A stretch of DNA of 6,954 nt. It comes from Alphaproteobacteria bacterium MarineAlpha3_Bin4. GTDB lineage: Bacteria > Pseudomonadota > Alphaproteobacteria > Rhodospirillales > Casp-alpha2. The DNA lies in the NCBI GenBank assembly GCA_002938045.1, contig PTLJ01000085.1, positions 1-6,954 on the forward strand, written 5' to 3'. The position numbers and the translations under genes were made by a program. Position 1 is the first letter of the stretch. Every line of letters begins with the position of its first letter. Shown in pieces: positions 1-6,173 of the stretch. The notes under the pieces are model-generated. The model worked only from the letters and a program-made list of their open reading frames with translations, searched no databases and had not been told where the DNA came from.

Positions 1-2743
1 ATAACTGGTCGGGGCGGCATTCGAGGCGTTCCTTGACCCGCTCGACGATCGCGTGACAGGCTTGCTTGGCCTGTTCGACGGCGCCTTCCAGGCGGACCAT
101 CAGTTCGCGCGACGTCGCCAGCCTCCCCTCCGACTCGCGCAACGCATTGTCAGCTTCCCTCAGGGCCGTCTTGGCCTCGGCCAGGCTGTCGGCGGCGATG
201 CTGCGTCTGTCCTCGGCGTCGCCGAGGGCGTCGAGCAGCGCGCCGCGCTGGTGCTCGATTTTCCGCGGTCGTTCGGCCAACTGTTTGATCTCGACGCTGA
301 GAGCGAGTTGGCGCTTGTTTAGCTGCGAGACCTGCTCCGCGGCGCTGGCATTGCGTAGGCGCCAGGACTCGATTTCCACTTTGATCGCTTCGAGGCGTCG
401 GCTGCGCTGTTCGGCCTGGCGTTCCAGGCTGTCGTTGCGGCTGCGGCACTCGACGTGTTCGGTCCGGCGCTGGTCGAGTGCGGCCTTGAGAGTGGTGGCC
501 TGGTCGCGTTTGCCGTCGGTGTCGGTGGTGGCGTCAAGTTCGCGACGGACCTCGCTCAGCACCGTTCTGTTCTCTTCCATATCTGTGCGCAGCATCTGGG
601 CGGTGTCAGCGAGCGCGGCTAGGCGTGACGATTCCGCCGCGGACGCATCCTTGGCCTGGGCCTCGGCGTCGCGGTCACGGTTGTAGGCGTCGTCAGCGGC
701 GGCAACGATCTCACGTGCCGCACGTTCGCGGGCCCGCGCTTCGTCCTCCGCGTTGAGGTAGCGATTGCGCGTCGCCTCGGCGTCTCGCTCCGCCGCGCAC
801 GCGGTCTCCAGTTGGCCACGCACTTCGACTAAGCGGTTGCGTTGCTCTAACCTCGCTGCGGCTGCCGTCGCGGCACAGGCAGAGACGGTGAAGCCGTCCC
901 AGCGCCACAGCGAGCCGTCGCGGGAGACCAGGCGTTGACCCTGCGATAGATCGGTGGCCAGACGCCGGCCGTCGGCCTCTCTGGCGACCAAACCGACCTG
1001 CGTTAGGCGTCGAGTCAGAGCGGCCGGCCCGCGTACCACCTCGCTTAACGGCTGCGCGCCGGCGGGCAGCGGTGGGGTAATCGCGATCGGGTCCAAGGTG
1101 CGCCAGTGGGCCGGCGCTGCCTCATCGGCGGGCACCGCAAGGTCGTCGCCGAGGGCGGCGCCTAAGGCCATCTCATAACCGGACTCGACGGTGACGGCGT
1201 CAATTAGCGGTGGCCATAAATCGTCGTCGTCGTCGAAAATAGCTGCTAAGGTCTTTTCCTCGGATTCCAGGCGAGCCACGTCGGCGGTTGTCCGGTGCAG
1301 TGCTGCGGTCGCCTGGCGGGCGTGCTCCTCGGATTTGGTGCGGGTTTGTTCAGCGCTCTTGTGATTGGCGCGCGCGGCCTCGAGGGCAGTGCGGGTCTCC
1401 TCGACGGCGGTGGCCGTCGCCTGGGTTGAGGCGTCGTTCTCGCCGGCCGCCTCGAGCTTGCTACGCTCGGTGGAAATCTCGCCGGCCCGTGCAGTCAATC
1501 GCTGCTGACGGGCCTCCAACTCTTCAATGCGGTTAGCGAGGGCGCTCCGACGCGCCTCGTTGGTGGCGATGCAATGCGTTAGTTCGGTCAGTTCGTAATC
1601 GAGCGTGGCGATGGTCTCTGCAGCGGCGGACAAATCGGCCGCCGCCTGGTCGCGTTGGGCCTCGTCGTTCTCGCCGGCGCTCTCGATCTCGGCCCGCTCC
1701 CCCTCGAGGCGTTTGATAGCCGCCTCGGCGTCGCTGGCGAGCGCGGTTTCCCGCTCGCGGTCGGCGGTGATTTGGTCCTGTCGCTCATTGGCATCGGCGG
1801 TGGCGTCGGAGACGCGTCTTGCCTCGACGTCAAGATTTTCGCTGGCGACGGTCAGGCGGTGCAGCTTGGCCGCCGCTTCGGACTCGGTCTGATGCAGCGC
1901 CGGCAGCTCCTCTGCGCGCTTGGCCTGGCAGGCGGCAGCGGTGCTTGCGACGGCAGTCAGCTCAGCAACCGTCTTCTCTTCTTCGGTCAGCCGCTTGCGG
2001 TTCGATTCCAACTCGCCCTCGGCGGCAATCCAGCGCAGATAGAACAGCGTCGCCTCGGCGCGGCGAATGTGGGCGCTCAGGTTCTTGTAGCGGGTGGCCT
2101 GGCGCGTTTGTTTCTTGAGACCCGCCAGCTGCGCATCGAGAGTGACGAAGATGGTTTCGAGTCGTTCCAGATTGATCTCGGCGCCGCGCAGTCTGAGCTC
2201 CGCTTCGTGGCGCCGCGAATGCAGACCGGTAATACTGGCGGCCTCCTCTAACAGCCTGCGGCGATCGGTCGGCTTGGCGTTGATAACGGCGCCGACGTGG
2301 CCCTGGCTGACGAGCGACGTCGAGCGCGCGCCGGTCGCCGAATCAGTGAACAAAAGCTGCACTTCGCGGGCGCGCACCTCGCGCCCATTGACCCGATAGT
2401 ACGAGCCCTTCTCGCGCTCGATGCGACGGCTGACCTCGAGCTCATTAGTGTCGTTGAACTGTGCTGGTGCCGAGCGTTCCGAATTGTTGAGGCTGAGGAC
2501 GACCTCGGCGACATTGCGCGCTGGCCGTGTCAATGTGCCGCCGAAGATGACGTCGTCCATCTCGCCGCTGCGCATCTGCTTGGCCGAGGTTTCGCCCATG
2601 ACCCAGCGCAGCGCCTCGACCAGGTTAGACTTACCGCAGCCGTTGGGGCCGACAATTCCGGTCAGGCCGAGCTCGATCAACAACTCCGTGCTCTCGACGA
2701 AGGACTTGAAGCCGGATAGGCTGAGCTTATTGAATTGCAGCAC
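1..2743 (-). CDS. smc: Chromosome segregation protein SMC, 3' end cut by window edge
   Basis: This is the SMC ATPase that, with ScpA and ScpB, organises and helps segregate the chromosome. The frame is open for 914 codons and runs off the left edge. Residues 1-200 are the N-terminal ABC head half, with Walker A GPNGCGKS at 32-39 and the conserved S-Q-G at 146-148 followed by EEAASITG (166-173). A long Ala/Glu/Arg-rich coiled coil follows to about 500. The compact hinge spans about 509-621, opening with WPPLIDAV and closing with WRWDGF, and the returning coil occupies about 626-914. The C-terminal head half (LSGG signature, Walker B) would lie beyond the edge; roughly 230-250 residues are missing compared with the family. 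The start is GTG at 2743-2741 because MLQFNKLSLSGFKSF matches the usual family N-terminus; a TAGGAG motif lies 12 bases upstream, over the previous stop codon. Five consecutive Asp (504-508) precede the hinge, and AGEND occurs twice, 77 residues apart. Identity is certain. Confidence 0.97.
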   Translation of the reverse strand, partial: MLQFNKLSLSGFKSFVESTELLIELGLTGIVGPNGCGKSNLVEALRWVMGETSAKQMRSGEMDDVIFGGTLTRPARNVAEVVLSLNNSERSAPAQFNDTNELEVSRRIEREKGSYYRVNGREVRAREVQLLFTDSATGARSTSLVSQGHVGAVINAKPTDRRRLLEEAASITGLHSRRHEAELRLRGAEINLERLETIFVTLDAQLAGLKKQTRQATRYKNLSAHIRRAEATLFYLRWIAAEGELESNRKRLTEEEKTVAELTAVASTAAACQAKRAEELPALHQTESEAAAKLHRLTVASENLDVEARRVSDATADANERQDQITADRERETALASDAEAAIKRLEGERAEIESAGENDEAQRDQAAADLSAAAETIATLDYELTELTHCIATNEARRSALANRIEELEARQQRLTARAGEISTERSKLEAAGENDASTQATATAVEETRTALEAARANHKSAEQTRTKSEEHARQATAALHRTTADVARLESEEKTLAAIFDDDDDLWPPLIDAVTVESGYEMALGAALGDDLAVPADEAAPAHWRTLDPIAITPPLPAGAQPLSEVVRGPAALTRRLTQVGLVAREADGRRLATDLSQGQRLVSRDGSLWRWDGFTVSACAATAAAARLEQRNRLVEVRGQLETACAAERDAEATRNRYLNAEDEARARERAAREIVAAADDAYNRDRDAEAQAKDASAAESSRLAALADTAQMLRTDMEENRTVLSEVRRELDATTDTDGKRDQATTLKAALDQRRTEHVECRSRNDSLERQAEQRSRRLEAIKVEIESWRLRNASAAEQVSQLNKRQLALSVEIKQLAERPRKIEHQRGALLDALGDAEDRRSIAADSLAEAKTALREADNALRESEGRLATSRELMVRLEGAVEQAKQACHAIVERVKERLECRPDQL

Positions 2744-2755
2744 GTTCCCGGTTCG

Positions 2756-2761
2756 CTCCTA
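2756..2761 (-). promoter_or_regulatory. Ribosome binding site of smc overlapping the upstream stop codon
   Basis: TAGGAG on the minus strand contains the TAG stop of the DsbA-like gene and a GGAG Shine-Dalgarno core. It sits 12 bases before the smc GTG, longer than ideal spacing. The overlap suggests translational coupling between the two genes. Confidence 0.5.
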
Positions 2762-3388
2762 CTGCGCCTGTTTTAGCGCCCGGTCGATCACCTTGCGGAA
2801 CTCATCATAGGTCACGGCGCCCGAAATACTCGTGCCGTTGATTATGAACGATGGCGTGGATTTGATGCCGTGATTGTTCTGTGCTTTGCGCGCCTTGCTC
2901 TGGATGCTGTCGAGTAGGCTCTGGTTTTGCAGGCAGGCGTTGACGTCGTCGGCGGATAGGCCGCCAAAGCGCGCGACCTTGGTCAGGGCCTCTAATGGGT
3001 TCTCACTGCGCGACCATTGCGCCTGGCTGCGGAACAGCAGATTGACGAATCCAAAATAGCGGTTGCGGCCGGAGCAGCGCGCGATCATCGCCGCCGCCAG
3101 GGCCGGCGTCCCGAGCGGGAAGTCGCGATAGATCATCCGTAGCTTGCCGGTGTCGATGTAGTCCTTCTTGATCTTGGGAAAGGTGTCTTTGTGGAACTGA
3201 GCGCAATGGGAGCAGCCAAGCGACGCGTATTCAATCAGGGTTACCAACGCCTTGTCGCTGCCGATAATCTTCTCCTCGGTCGCCACGTCGGTGCTGGCTA
3301 TGGCCGCCGCCGCCGGCGTCGGTGCCGTCCAGGCCAGACCAATGACGAGACCAGCTAGAAACAGCTGTTTTACTACAAATCGAGACAA
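2759..3388 (-). CDS. Secreted DsbA-like thiol:disulfide oxidoreductase (thioredoxin fold)
   Basis: A 209-residue envelope protein of the DsbA family, which in general oxidises or isomerises disulfides in exported proteins. Residues 1-29 form a signal peptide: basic R3 and K7, a hydrophobic LFLAGLVIGLAW core, and an Ala-rich cleavage region. The active site is C59-S-H-C62, and the cis-proline loop is T178-P179 in KSTPSFIING. Two further cysteines, C105 (IARCSGRNRYFGF) and C152 (NACLQ), could form a second disulfide as described for some alphaproteobacterial DsbAs. The start is TTG at 3388-3386, supported by GGGAGG five to six bases upstream and by the position of the signal peptide. The stop lies 15 bases before the smc GTG, so the two genes very likely share a transcript. 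The single-domain size and CxxC fit alphaproteobacterial DsbA/BdbD-type proteins. Whether it is the main oxidase, an isomerase or has a dedicated client cannot be told from sequence. Confidence 0.93.
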   Translation of the reverse strand: MSRFVVKQLFLAGLVIGLAWTAPTPAAAAIASTDVATEEKIIGSDKALVTLIEYASLGCSHCAQFHKDTFPKIKKDYIDTGKLRMIYRDFPLGTPALAAAMIARCSGRNRYFGFVNLLFRSQAQWSRSENPLEALTKVARFGGLSADDVNACLQNQSLLDSIQSKARKAQNNHGIKSTPSFIINGTSISGAVTYDEFRKVIDRALKQAQ

Positions 3389-3521
3389 TCGTTCCTCCCA
3401 GACACAAGATGTTGGTGAATATAGTATTGCAGGAACGGTCGAGTCGACCCTTTTTCAAGTCCCTTTCCCGTCCCTGCCGTTCTAGTAATATCACGCCATC
3501 GTCGGCGCTCCACGGGCCCGG
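3389..3521. other. 133-base intergenic spacer with a perfect 13-base inverted repeat
   Basis: This is the non-coding gap between dciA and the DsbA-like gene, both on the minus strand. The half next to the oxidoreductase is AT-richer and, read on the minus strand, holds TTGAAA near 3460 and TACTAT/TATATT near 3420. These are -35-like and -10-like but not at correct mutual spacing, so a promoter is possible rather than shown. At 3437-3449 there is GGTCGA-G-TCGACC, a perfect inverted repeat with a one-base centre, too tight for an RNA hairpin but suitable as a protein-binding site. On the plus strand it is followed by CTTTTT, but no plus-strand gene ends here. The dciA stop overlaps a five-base-pair hairpin (3524-3537) without a T-run, so read-through from dciA is possible. 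Confidence 0.4.
3394..3399 (-). promoter_or_regulatory. Ribosome binding site for the TTG start of the DsbA-like gene
   Basis: GGGAGG on the minus strand lies five bases before the TTG at 3388-3386. It is the strongest Shine-Dalgarno match near this gene. No in-frame ATG offers an alternative upstream of the signal peptide, so this site decides the start. Confidence 0.75.
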
Positions 3522-4031
3522 TCACGGGTTCGCCCGTCGGCCCATCACGGCTCGGCCGAGCCCTTCCAGTGCGTGGCGCAGATCGGGGTCCTCGACGTCG
3601 ACGAGATCGTCGACAAGCGCGCGCTCCTCGGTTTCGTTGAGCGGCCGCGACACCGGCTCGTGGACCGGAGGCCGTTCGGGCAGGGGGCCGTGGATCAGTT
3701 TTAGTCGCGCCACCGCCTTAAATCCGAAATAGCCGTTGATGCGCTCCAGCACCAGTGGCTCCAGGTGCTGCAGTTCGGGAGCTATGCCCGAATGGTTGAT
3801 CCTCAAATGCAATGTACCCTCGATGCGCTCGCGCCCCGGGTAGGCGATCTTTTCCGGCTGCGAACAGCGCGCCAGCTCGCTGCCTGCGATCTCGGCCCAG
3901 TCCTTGACGATGACACCGTCGGCCAGTCCCCGTTTGCCGAAGATCGGCTTGGTGATCCACGAAACCGAGCGGCCGAGCGTGCCGGCACCACCGCGGCGCT
4001 GGAAATTGATGCCGCTCGCTTTTTCGCTCAT
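3522..4031 (-). CDS. dciA: DUF721 / DciA family protein (probable DnaB helicase loader)
   Basis: A 169-residue cytoplasmic protein of the DUF721 family, which includes DciA, the widespread bacterial operator that helps load the replicative helicase DnaB. The KH-like DUF721 core is visible at about residues 18-113: RSVSWITKPIFGKRG, then VKDWAEIAGSELARCSQPEKI, then GTLHLRI, ELQHLEPLVLERINGYFG and KAVARLKLIHG. An acidic, charged tail follows (NETEERALVDDLVDVEDPDLRH), which in this family is typically flexible. The start chosen is ATG at 4031-4029, with GGAGAA eight or nine bases upstream. A longer GTG start at 4076 (184 residues) has no Shine-Dalgarno and falls at or before the transcription start predicted from the promoter at 4108-4080. 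It is divergent from mutY and upstream of the DsbA-like gene and smc, the order I recall from alphaproteobacteria. Family assignment is firm; the helicase-loading role is inferred from the family. Confidence 0.88.
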   Translation of the reverse strand: MSEKASGINFQRRGGAGTLGRSVSWITKPIFGKRGLADGVIVKDWAEIAGSELARCSQPEKIAYPGRERIEGTLHLRINHSGIAPELQHLEPLVLERINGYFGFKAVARLKLIHGPLPERPPVHEPVSRPLNETEERALVDDLVDVEDPDLRHALEGLGRAVMGRRANP

Positions 4032-4038
4032 GGATGCA

Positions 4039-4044
4039 TTCTCC
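4039..4044 (-). promoter_or_regulatory. Ribosome binding site supporting the shorter dciA start
   Basis: GGAGAA on the minus strand sits about eight bases before the ATG at 4031-4029. The competing GTG at 4076 is preceded by ATCATTGA, with no purine-rich site. This is the main sequence reason for preferring the shorter protein. Confidence 0.65.
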
Positions 4045-4079
4045 GATTGATGGTCGCTTATTTTCTGACCGCTCACTCA

Positions 4080-4108
4080 ATGATAGGATCGATGAGTGGG
4101 CGCGGCAA
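4080..4108 (-). promoter_or_regulatory. Sigma-70-like promoter for dciA
   Basis: On the minus strand TTGCCG (4108-4103) and TATCAT (4085-4080) are separated by exactly 17 bases, matching consensus at four of six and five of six positions. Transcription would begin near 4071-4074, giving a leader of about 40 bases to the ATG at 4031. The same 116-base space must also hold the mutY promoter in the opposite direction. There I see only an AT-rich patch (CATAACTTAAC, 4120-4130) without a clear -35. Confidence 0.55.
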
Positions 4109-4147
4109 CCGGCCGTAGCCATAACTTAACACGATCGAGATAGGACC

Positions 4148-5209
4148 GTGCCCAAATCCTCCGACCCGAAATCCATACGTCACCGCCTGCTCTGCTGGTA
4201 CGACGTTGAGCACCGTAACCTGCCGTGGCGAGCTGAACCGGACATTCGGCCCGAGCCTTACCACGTCTGGCTCAGCGAAATCATGTTGCAGCAGACGACG
4301 GTGGCGACGGTAGTGCCATATTTTGGCGAATTCGTGACGCGCTGGCCCGACGTTTGCACGTTAGCGGCGGCTCCGTTGGACGACGTCCTGCATGCCTGGC
4401 AGGGGCTGGGGTACTATGCCCGCGCGCGCAATCTCCACAAATGCGCGGCCCGCGTAGCGAACGAGCTGGGCGGAGCGTTCCCGGATACGGAAGCAGCTCT
4501 TTTGGCGATGCCTGGCGTTGGCGTCTACACTGCCGCTGCGATCGCGGCGATCGCCTTCGAGCGGCCTGTGGTACCCGTTGACGGAAACGTCGAGCGAGTG
4601 ACGGCACGGCTCTACGGCGTTCGCCAGCCGCTCAAGCAATCGAAGAAGCGCATCGCCCGGCTCGCACAGGGACTGGCGGCGGACTATAGGCCTGGTGATT
4701 TTGCGCAGGCGATGATGGACCTGGGCGCCACCGTTTGTCGGTCAAAGGCGCCCGCCTGTGGTGCCTGCCCACTGGTCGACGATTGCATGGCAGCAAACAC
4801 GGGGCGTCCAGAGGAATACCCCGGCAAAGCGACGAAGCCGATCCGACCGACGCGCTGCGGCGTAGCTTTCTGGGCGGTGCGGCCAGACGGTGCTGTATTG
4901 CTCCGCCGCCGGCCAACACGAGGACTCCTCGGTGGCATGATGGAGGTGCCGTCGACAGAATGGCGTGAAAATAAGTGGTCGCTGATTGAGGCTGCCGCGG
5001 CGGCACCCGTGGATGCTGACTGGCAACCGCTCGCCGGCGTCGTAAAACACACCTTTACCCATTTTCACCTCGAGATCACTGTACTCTGGGGTCGGGTCAC
5101 GAAAAGCAGCAACGAGGATGGTGTGTGGTCGCCACCGGCACAGTTTTTCGAACATGCTCTGCCAACGGTGATGAAGAAAGTTGCTGCCCATGCAGAAACC
5201 CACTGGTGA
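4148..5209 (+). CDS. mutY: A/G-specific adenine DNA glycosylase MutY
   Basis: MutY removes adenine mispaired with 8-oxoguanine, preventing G:C to T:A transversions. The 353-residue protein is full length. It shows LPWR at 25-28, catalytic Glu44 in SEIMLQQTTV, helix-hairpin-helix MPGVGVYTAAAI (121-132) with Tyr127 at the position important for transition-state stabilisation, and catalytic Asp145 in PVDGNVERV. The [4Fe-4S] ligands are C197, C204, C207 and C213 (CX6CX2CX5C). The NUDIX-like C-terminal domain (about 235-350) carries F303-T-H305, corresponding to the F-S-H loop that reads 8-oxoG, with Thr in place of the usual Ser. The start is GTG at 4148; AGGA lies only two bases upstream, a poor spacing, but no other start precedes the conserved N-terminus. 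It diverges from dciA and converges on apt. All catalytic and cluster residues are present, so it should be active. Confidence 0.97.
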   Translation: MPKSSDPKSIRHRLLCWYDVEHRNLPWRAEPDIRPEPYHVWLSEIMLQQTTVATVVPYFGEFVTRWPDVCTLAAAPLDDVLHAWQGLGYYARARNLHKCAARVANELGGAFPDTEAALLAMPGVGVYTAAAIAAIAFERPVVPVDGNVERVTARLYGVRQPLKQSKKRIARLAQGLAADYRPGDFAQAMMDLGATVCRSKAPACGACPLVDDCMAANTGRPEEYPGKATKPIRPTRCGVAFWAVRPDGAVLLRRRPTRGLLGGMMEVPSTEWRENKWSLIEAAAAAPVDADWQPLAGVVKHTFTHFHLEITVLWGRVTKSSNEDGVWSPPAQFFEHALPTVMKKVAAHAETHW

Positions 5210-5307
5210 CCGCGATGGATGAGCTTCCGGTCGGTACGACCGCACTTGCCGTCTTTTGTAGCCGATGATTTGAAATGCTTCCATAACGCCACCTGCCGTA
5301 GTGGCCG
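5210..5307. other. Convergent mutY/apt gap with a short perfect hairpin
   Basis: This 98-base gap lies between two converging genes and would be expected to hold a bidirectional terminator. At 5228-5242 there is CGGTCG-GTA-CGACCG, six perfect base pairs with a three-base loop, followed on the plus strand by TCTTTT only after about ten bases. A second weak stem, GCCAC (5288-5292) with GTGGC (5301-5305), adjoins the apt stop. Neither has an adjacent T-run, so termination here is only possible, not shown. Confidence 0.35.
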
Positions 5308-5874
5308 CTATTCGTCGTAGGCGACCAAGGCATCGAACGGCAGGTCAACGAGTTTGTCACGGCCATTGAGGAAGGTTAGCTCGATGATGCAGGCGCTGCC
5401 GACGACCTCAGCATCGACTTTGGTCAGCAGCTCTATCGAGGCGGCCATGGTGCCGCCGGTGGCAAGCAGGTCGTCGAGAATGACCGCGCGCTGTCCAGGT
5501 TCGATGGCATCATCTTGGATCTCGATGGTGTCGGTGCCGTACTCGAGCGAGTATTCATGTGGAATCGTCGTGCCCGGTAATTTCCCCTTCTTGCGTATCA
5601 TGGTGAAACCGAGTCCGAGCTTCAATGCCAGCGGGGCTGCGACCAGGAATCCACGCGATTCGATACCGGCAAGGACGTCCGGCTGATGGCGTGAAATTGC
5701 TTTAGCTAGCCTACCCATCGCTACTTGCCAGGCGTCGGCGTTCGCGAGCAGGGTTGAGATGTCGTAGAATAGAATTCCCGGGATCGGAAAATCGGGGACC
5801 GGGCGGATATGGTCTTTGAGGTCCATGGGCATCGGTCTTGTTTCGCTGGTCGGGCAACTCTCCGACGTTGTCAT
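5308..5874 (-). CDS. apt: Adenine phosphoribosyltransferase
   Basis: This cytoplasmic purine-salvage enzyme converts adenine and PRPP to AMP and pyrophosphate. The 188-residue protein has the APT landmarks in order: DFPIPGILFYDISTLL (28-43), the base-binding GIESRGF (70-76), the flexible catalytic loop RKKGKLPGTTIPHEYSLEYGTD (94-115), and the PRPP motif VILDDLLATGGTM (131-143). The start is ATG at 5874, preceded by TAGGATGCC, whose AGGA is a plausible ribosome site. The family often begins at MDLKDHI, here Met17 (5826), and that start lacks a Shine-Dalgarno, so the 16-residue extension is likely but not certain. The gene converges with mutY. Upstream it has no recognised partner, only the doubtful small ORF at 5881-6075, whose TAG overlaps the apt ribosome site. 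Function is secure. Confidence 0.95.
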   Translation of the reverse strand: MTTSESCPTSETRPMPMDLKDHIRPVPDFPIPGILFYDISTLLANADAWQVAMGRLAKAISRHQPDVLAGIESRGFLVAAPLALKLGLGFTMIRKKGKLPGTTIPHEYSLEYGTDTIEIQDDAIEPGQRAVILDDLLATGGTMAASIELLTKVDAEVVGSACIIELTFLNGRDKLVDLPFDALVAYDE

Positions 5875-5880
5875 GGCATC

Positions 5881-6075
5881 CTAGAACCACGGCCTGATAT
5901 AGGCAATCGCCAGTTCGGCTGTGGGCACGCTCCACAGGCCAGGTAATTCAGAGGACTCAATTTTTTCATCGGTTGACAGTCTGTTACAATTTGATTCGAG
6001 GTACGATTTTGCTGCCGGCAGGCAGAACGACAACAAGAAATCGCTCCAGGGAAGGACAGCACAATTTTCGCACAT
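5881..6075 (-). CDS. Doubtful 64-residue ORF directly upstream of apt
   Basis: I do not recognise this ORF. It would encode 64 residues with a CENC motif at 2-5, further cysteines at 18 and 30, and a hydrophobic/aromatic C-terminus ending IAYIRPWF. In its favour, its TAG stop overlaps the TAGGA of the apt ribosome site and lies six bases from the apt ATG, as in a coupled operon. Against it, no Shine-Dalgarno precedes the ATG, the region has much lower GC than the surrounding genes, third-position bias is weak and AGA codons appear. The frame is open upstream only to a TAG at about 6113. A second frame (TTG at 6185 to TGA at 5871, overlapping the apt ATG) is also open through the same DNA, which shows that openness alone is weak evidence here. 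It could be a real small gene, a degraded gene or chance. Confidence 0.25.
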   Translation of the reverse strand: MCENCAVLPWSDFLLSFCLPAAKSYLESNCNRLSTDEKIESSELPGLWSVPTAELAIAYIRPWF

Positions 6076-6131
6076 AATATCGCGGACAGGTTTCCACAGT
6101 TGAGCCCGCAGCTACGGCTGGCGGCTGTGCT

Positions 6132-6139
6132 TTGATCAA
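6132..6139. repeat. TTGATCAA palindrome upstream of the aminotransferase gene
   Basis: TTGATCAA is a perfect eight-base palindrome flanked by GCT and GC, about 80 bases before the ATG at 6221. It could be half of a regulator site or the -35 (TTGATC) of a promoter. The nearest -10-like element, TAACTT at 6153, is only 15 bases away. Confidence 0.25.
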
Positions 6140-6173
6140 GCATGGAGAACAGTAACTTTAGCGCTTCGACGCC

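Noticed and set aside
66..686. Plus-strand 206-codon open frame opposite smc
   Set aside because: It is Ser/Arg/Ala-rich with no domain, and lies antisense to an unbroken, clearly homologous SMC coil; long antisense frames are expected in GC-rich DNA.
1655..2251. Plus-strand 198-codon open frame opposite the SMC arm, with Gly/Leu-rich sequence
   Set aside because: It is an antisense shadow of SMC residues of about 165-360; no ribosome site, no family resemblance, and GC-driven openness explains it.
3524..3537. Hairpin ACGGG-TTCG-CCCGT at the end of dciA as a terminator
   Set aside because: It overlaps the dciA stop codon and has no following T-run on the minus strand, so it is more likely coding sequence that happens to pair.
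4742..5284. Minus-strand 180-codon frame opposite mutY
   Set aside because: It is antisense to the conserved iron-sulfur and NUDIX-like regions of MutY, with no recognisable domain.
5973..5995. Perfect -35 hexamer TTGACA as a promoter for the aminotransferase gene
   Set aside because: The hexamer at 16-18 bases spacing is TCGAGG-like, not a -10; the TACAAT nearby is only six bases away.
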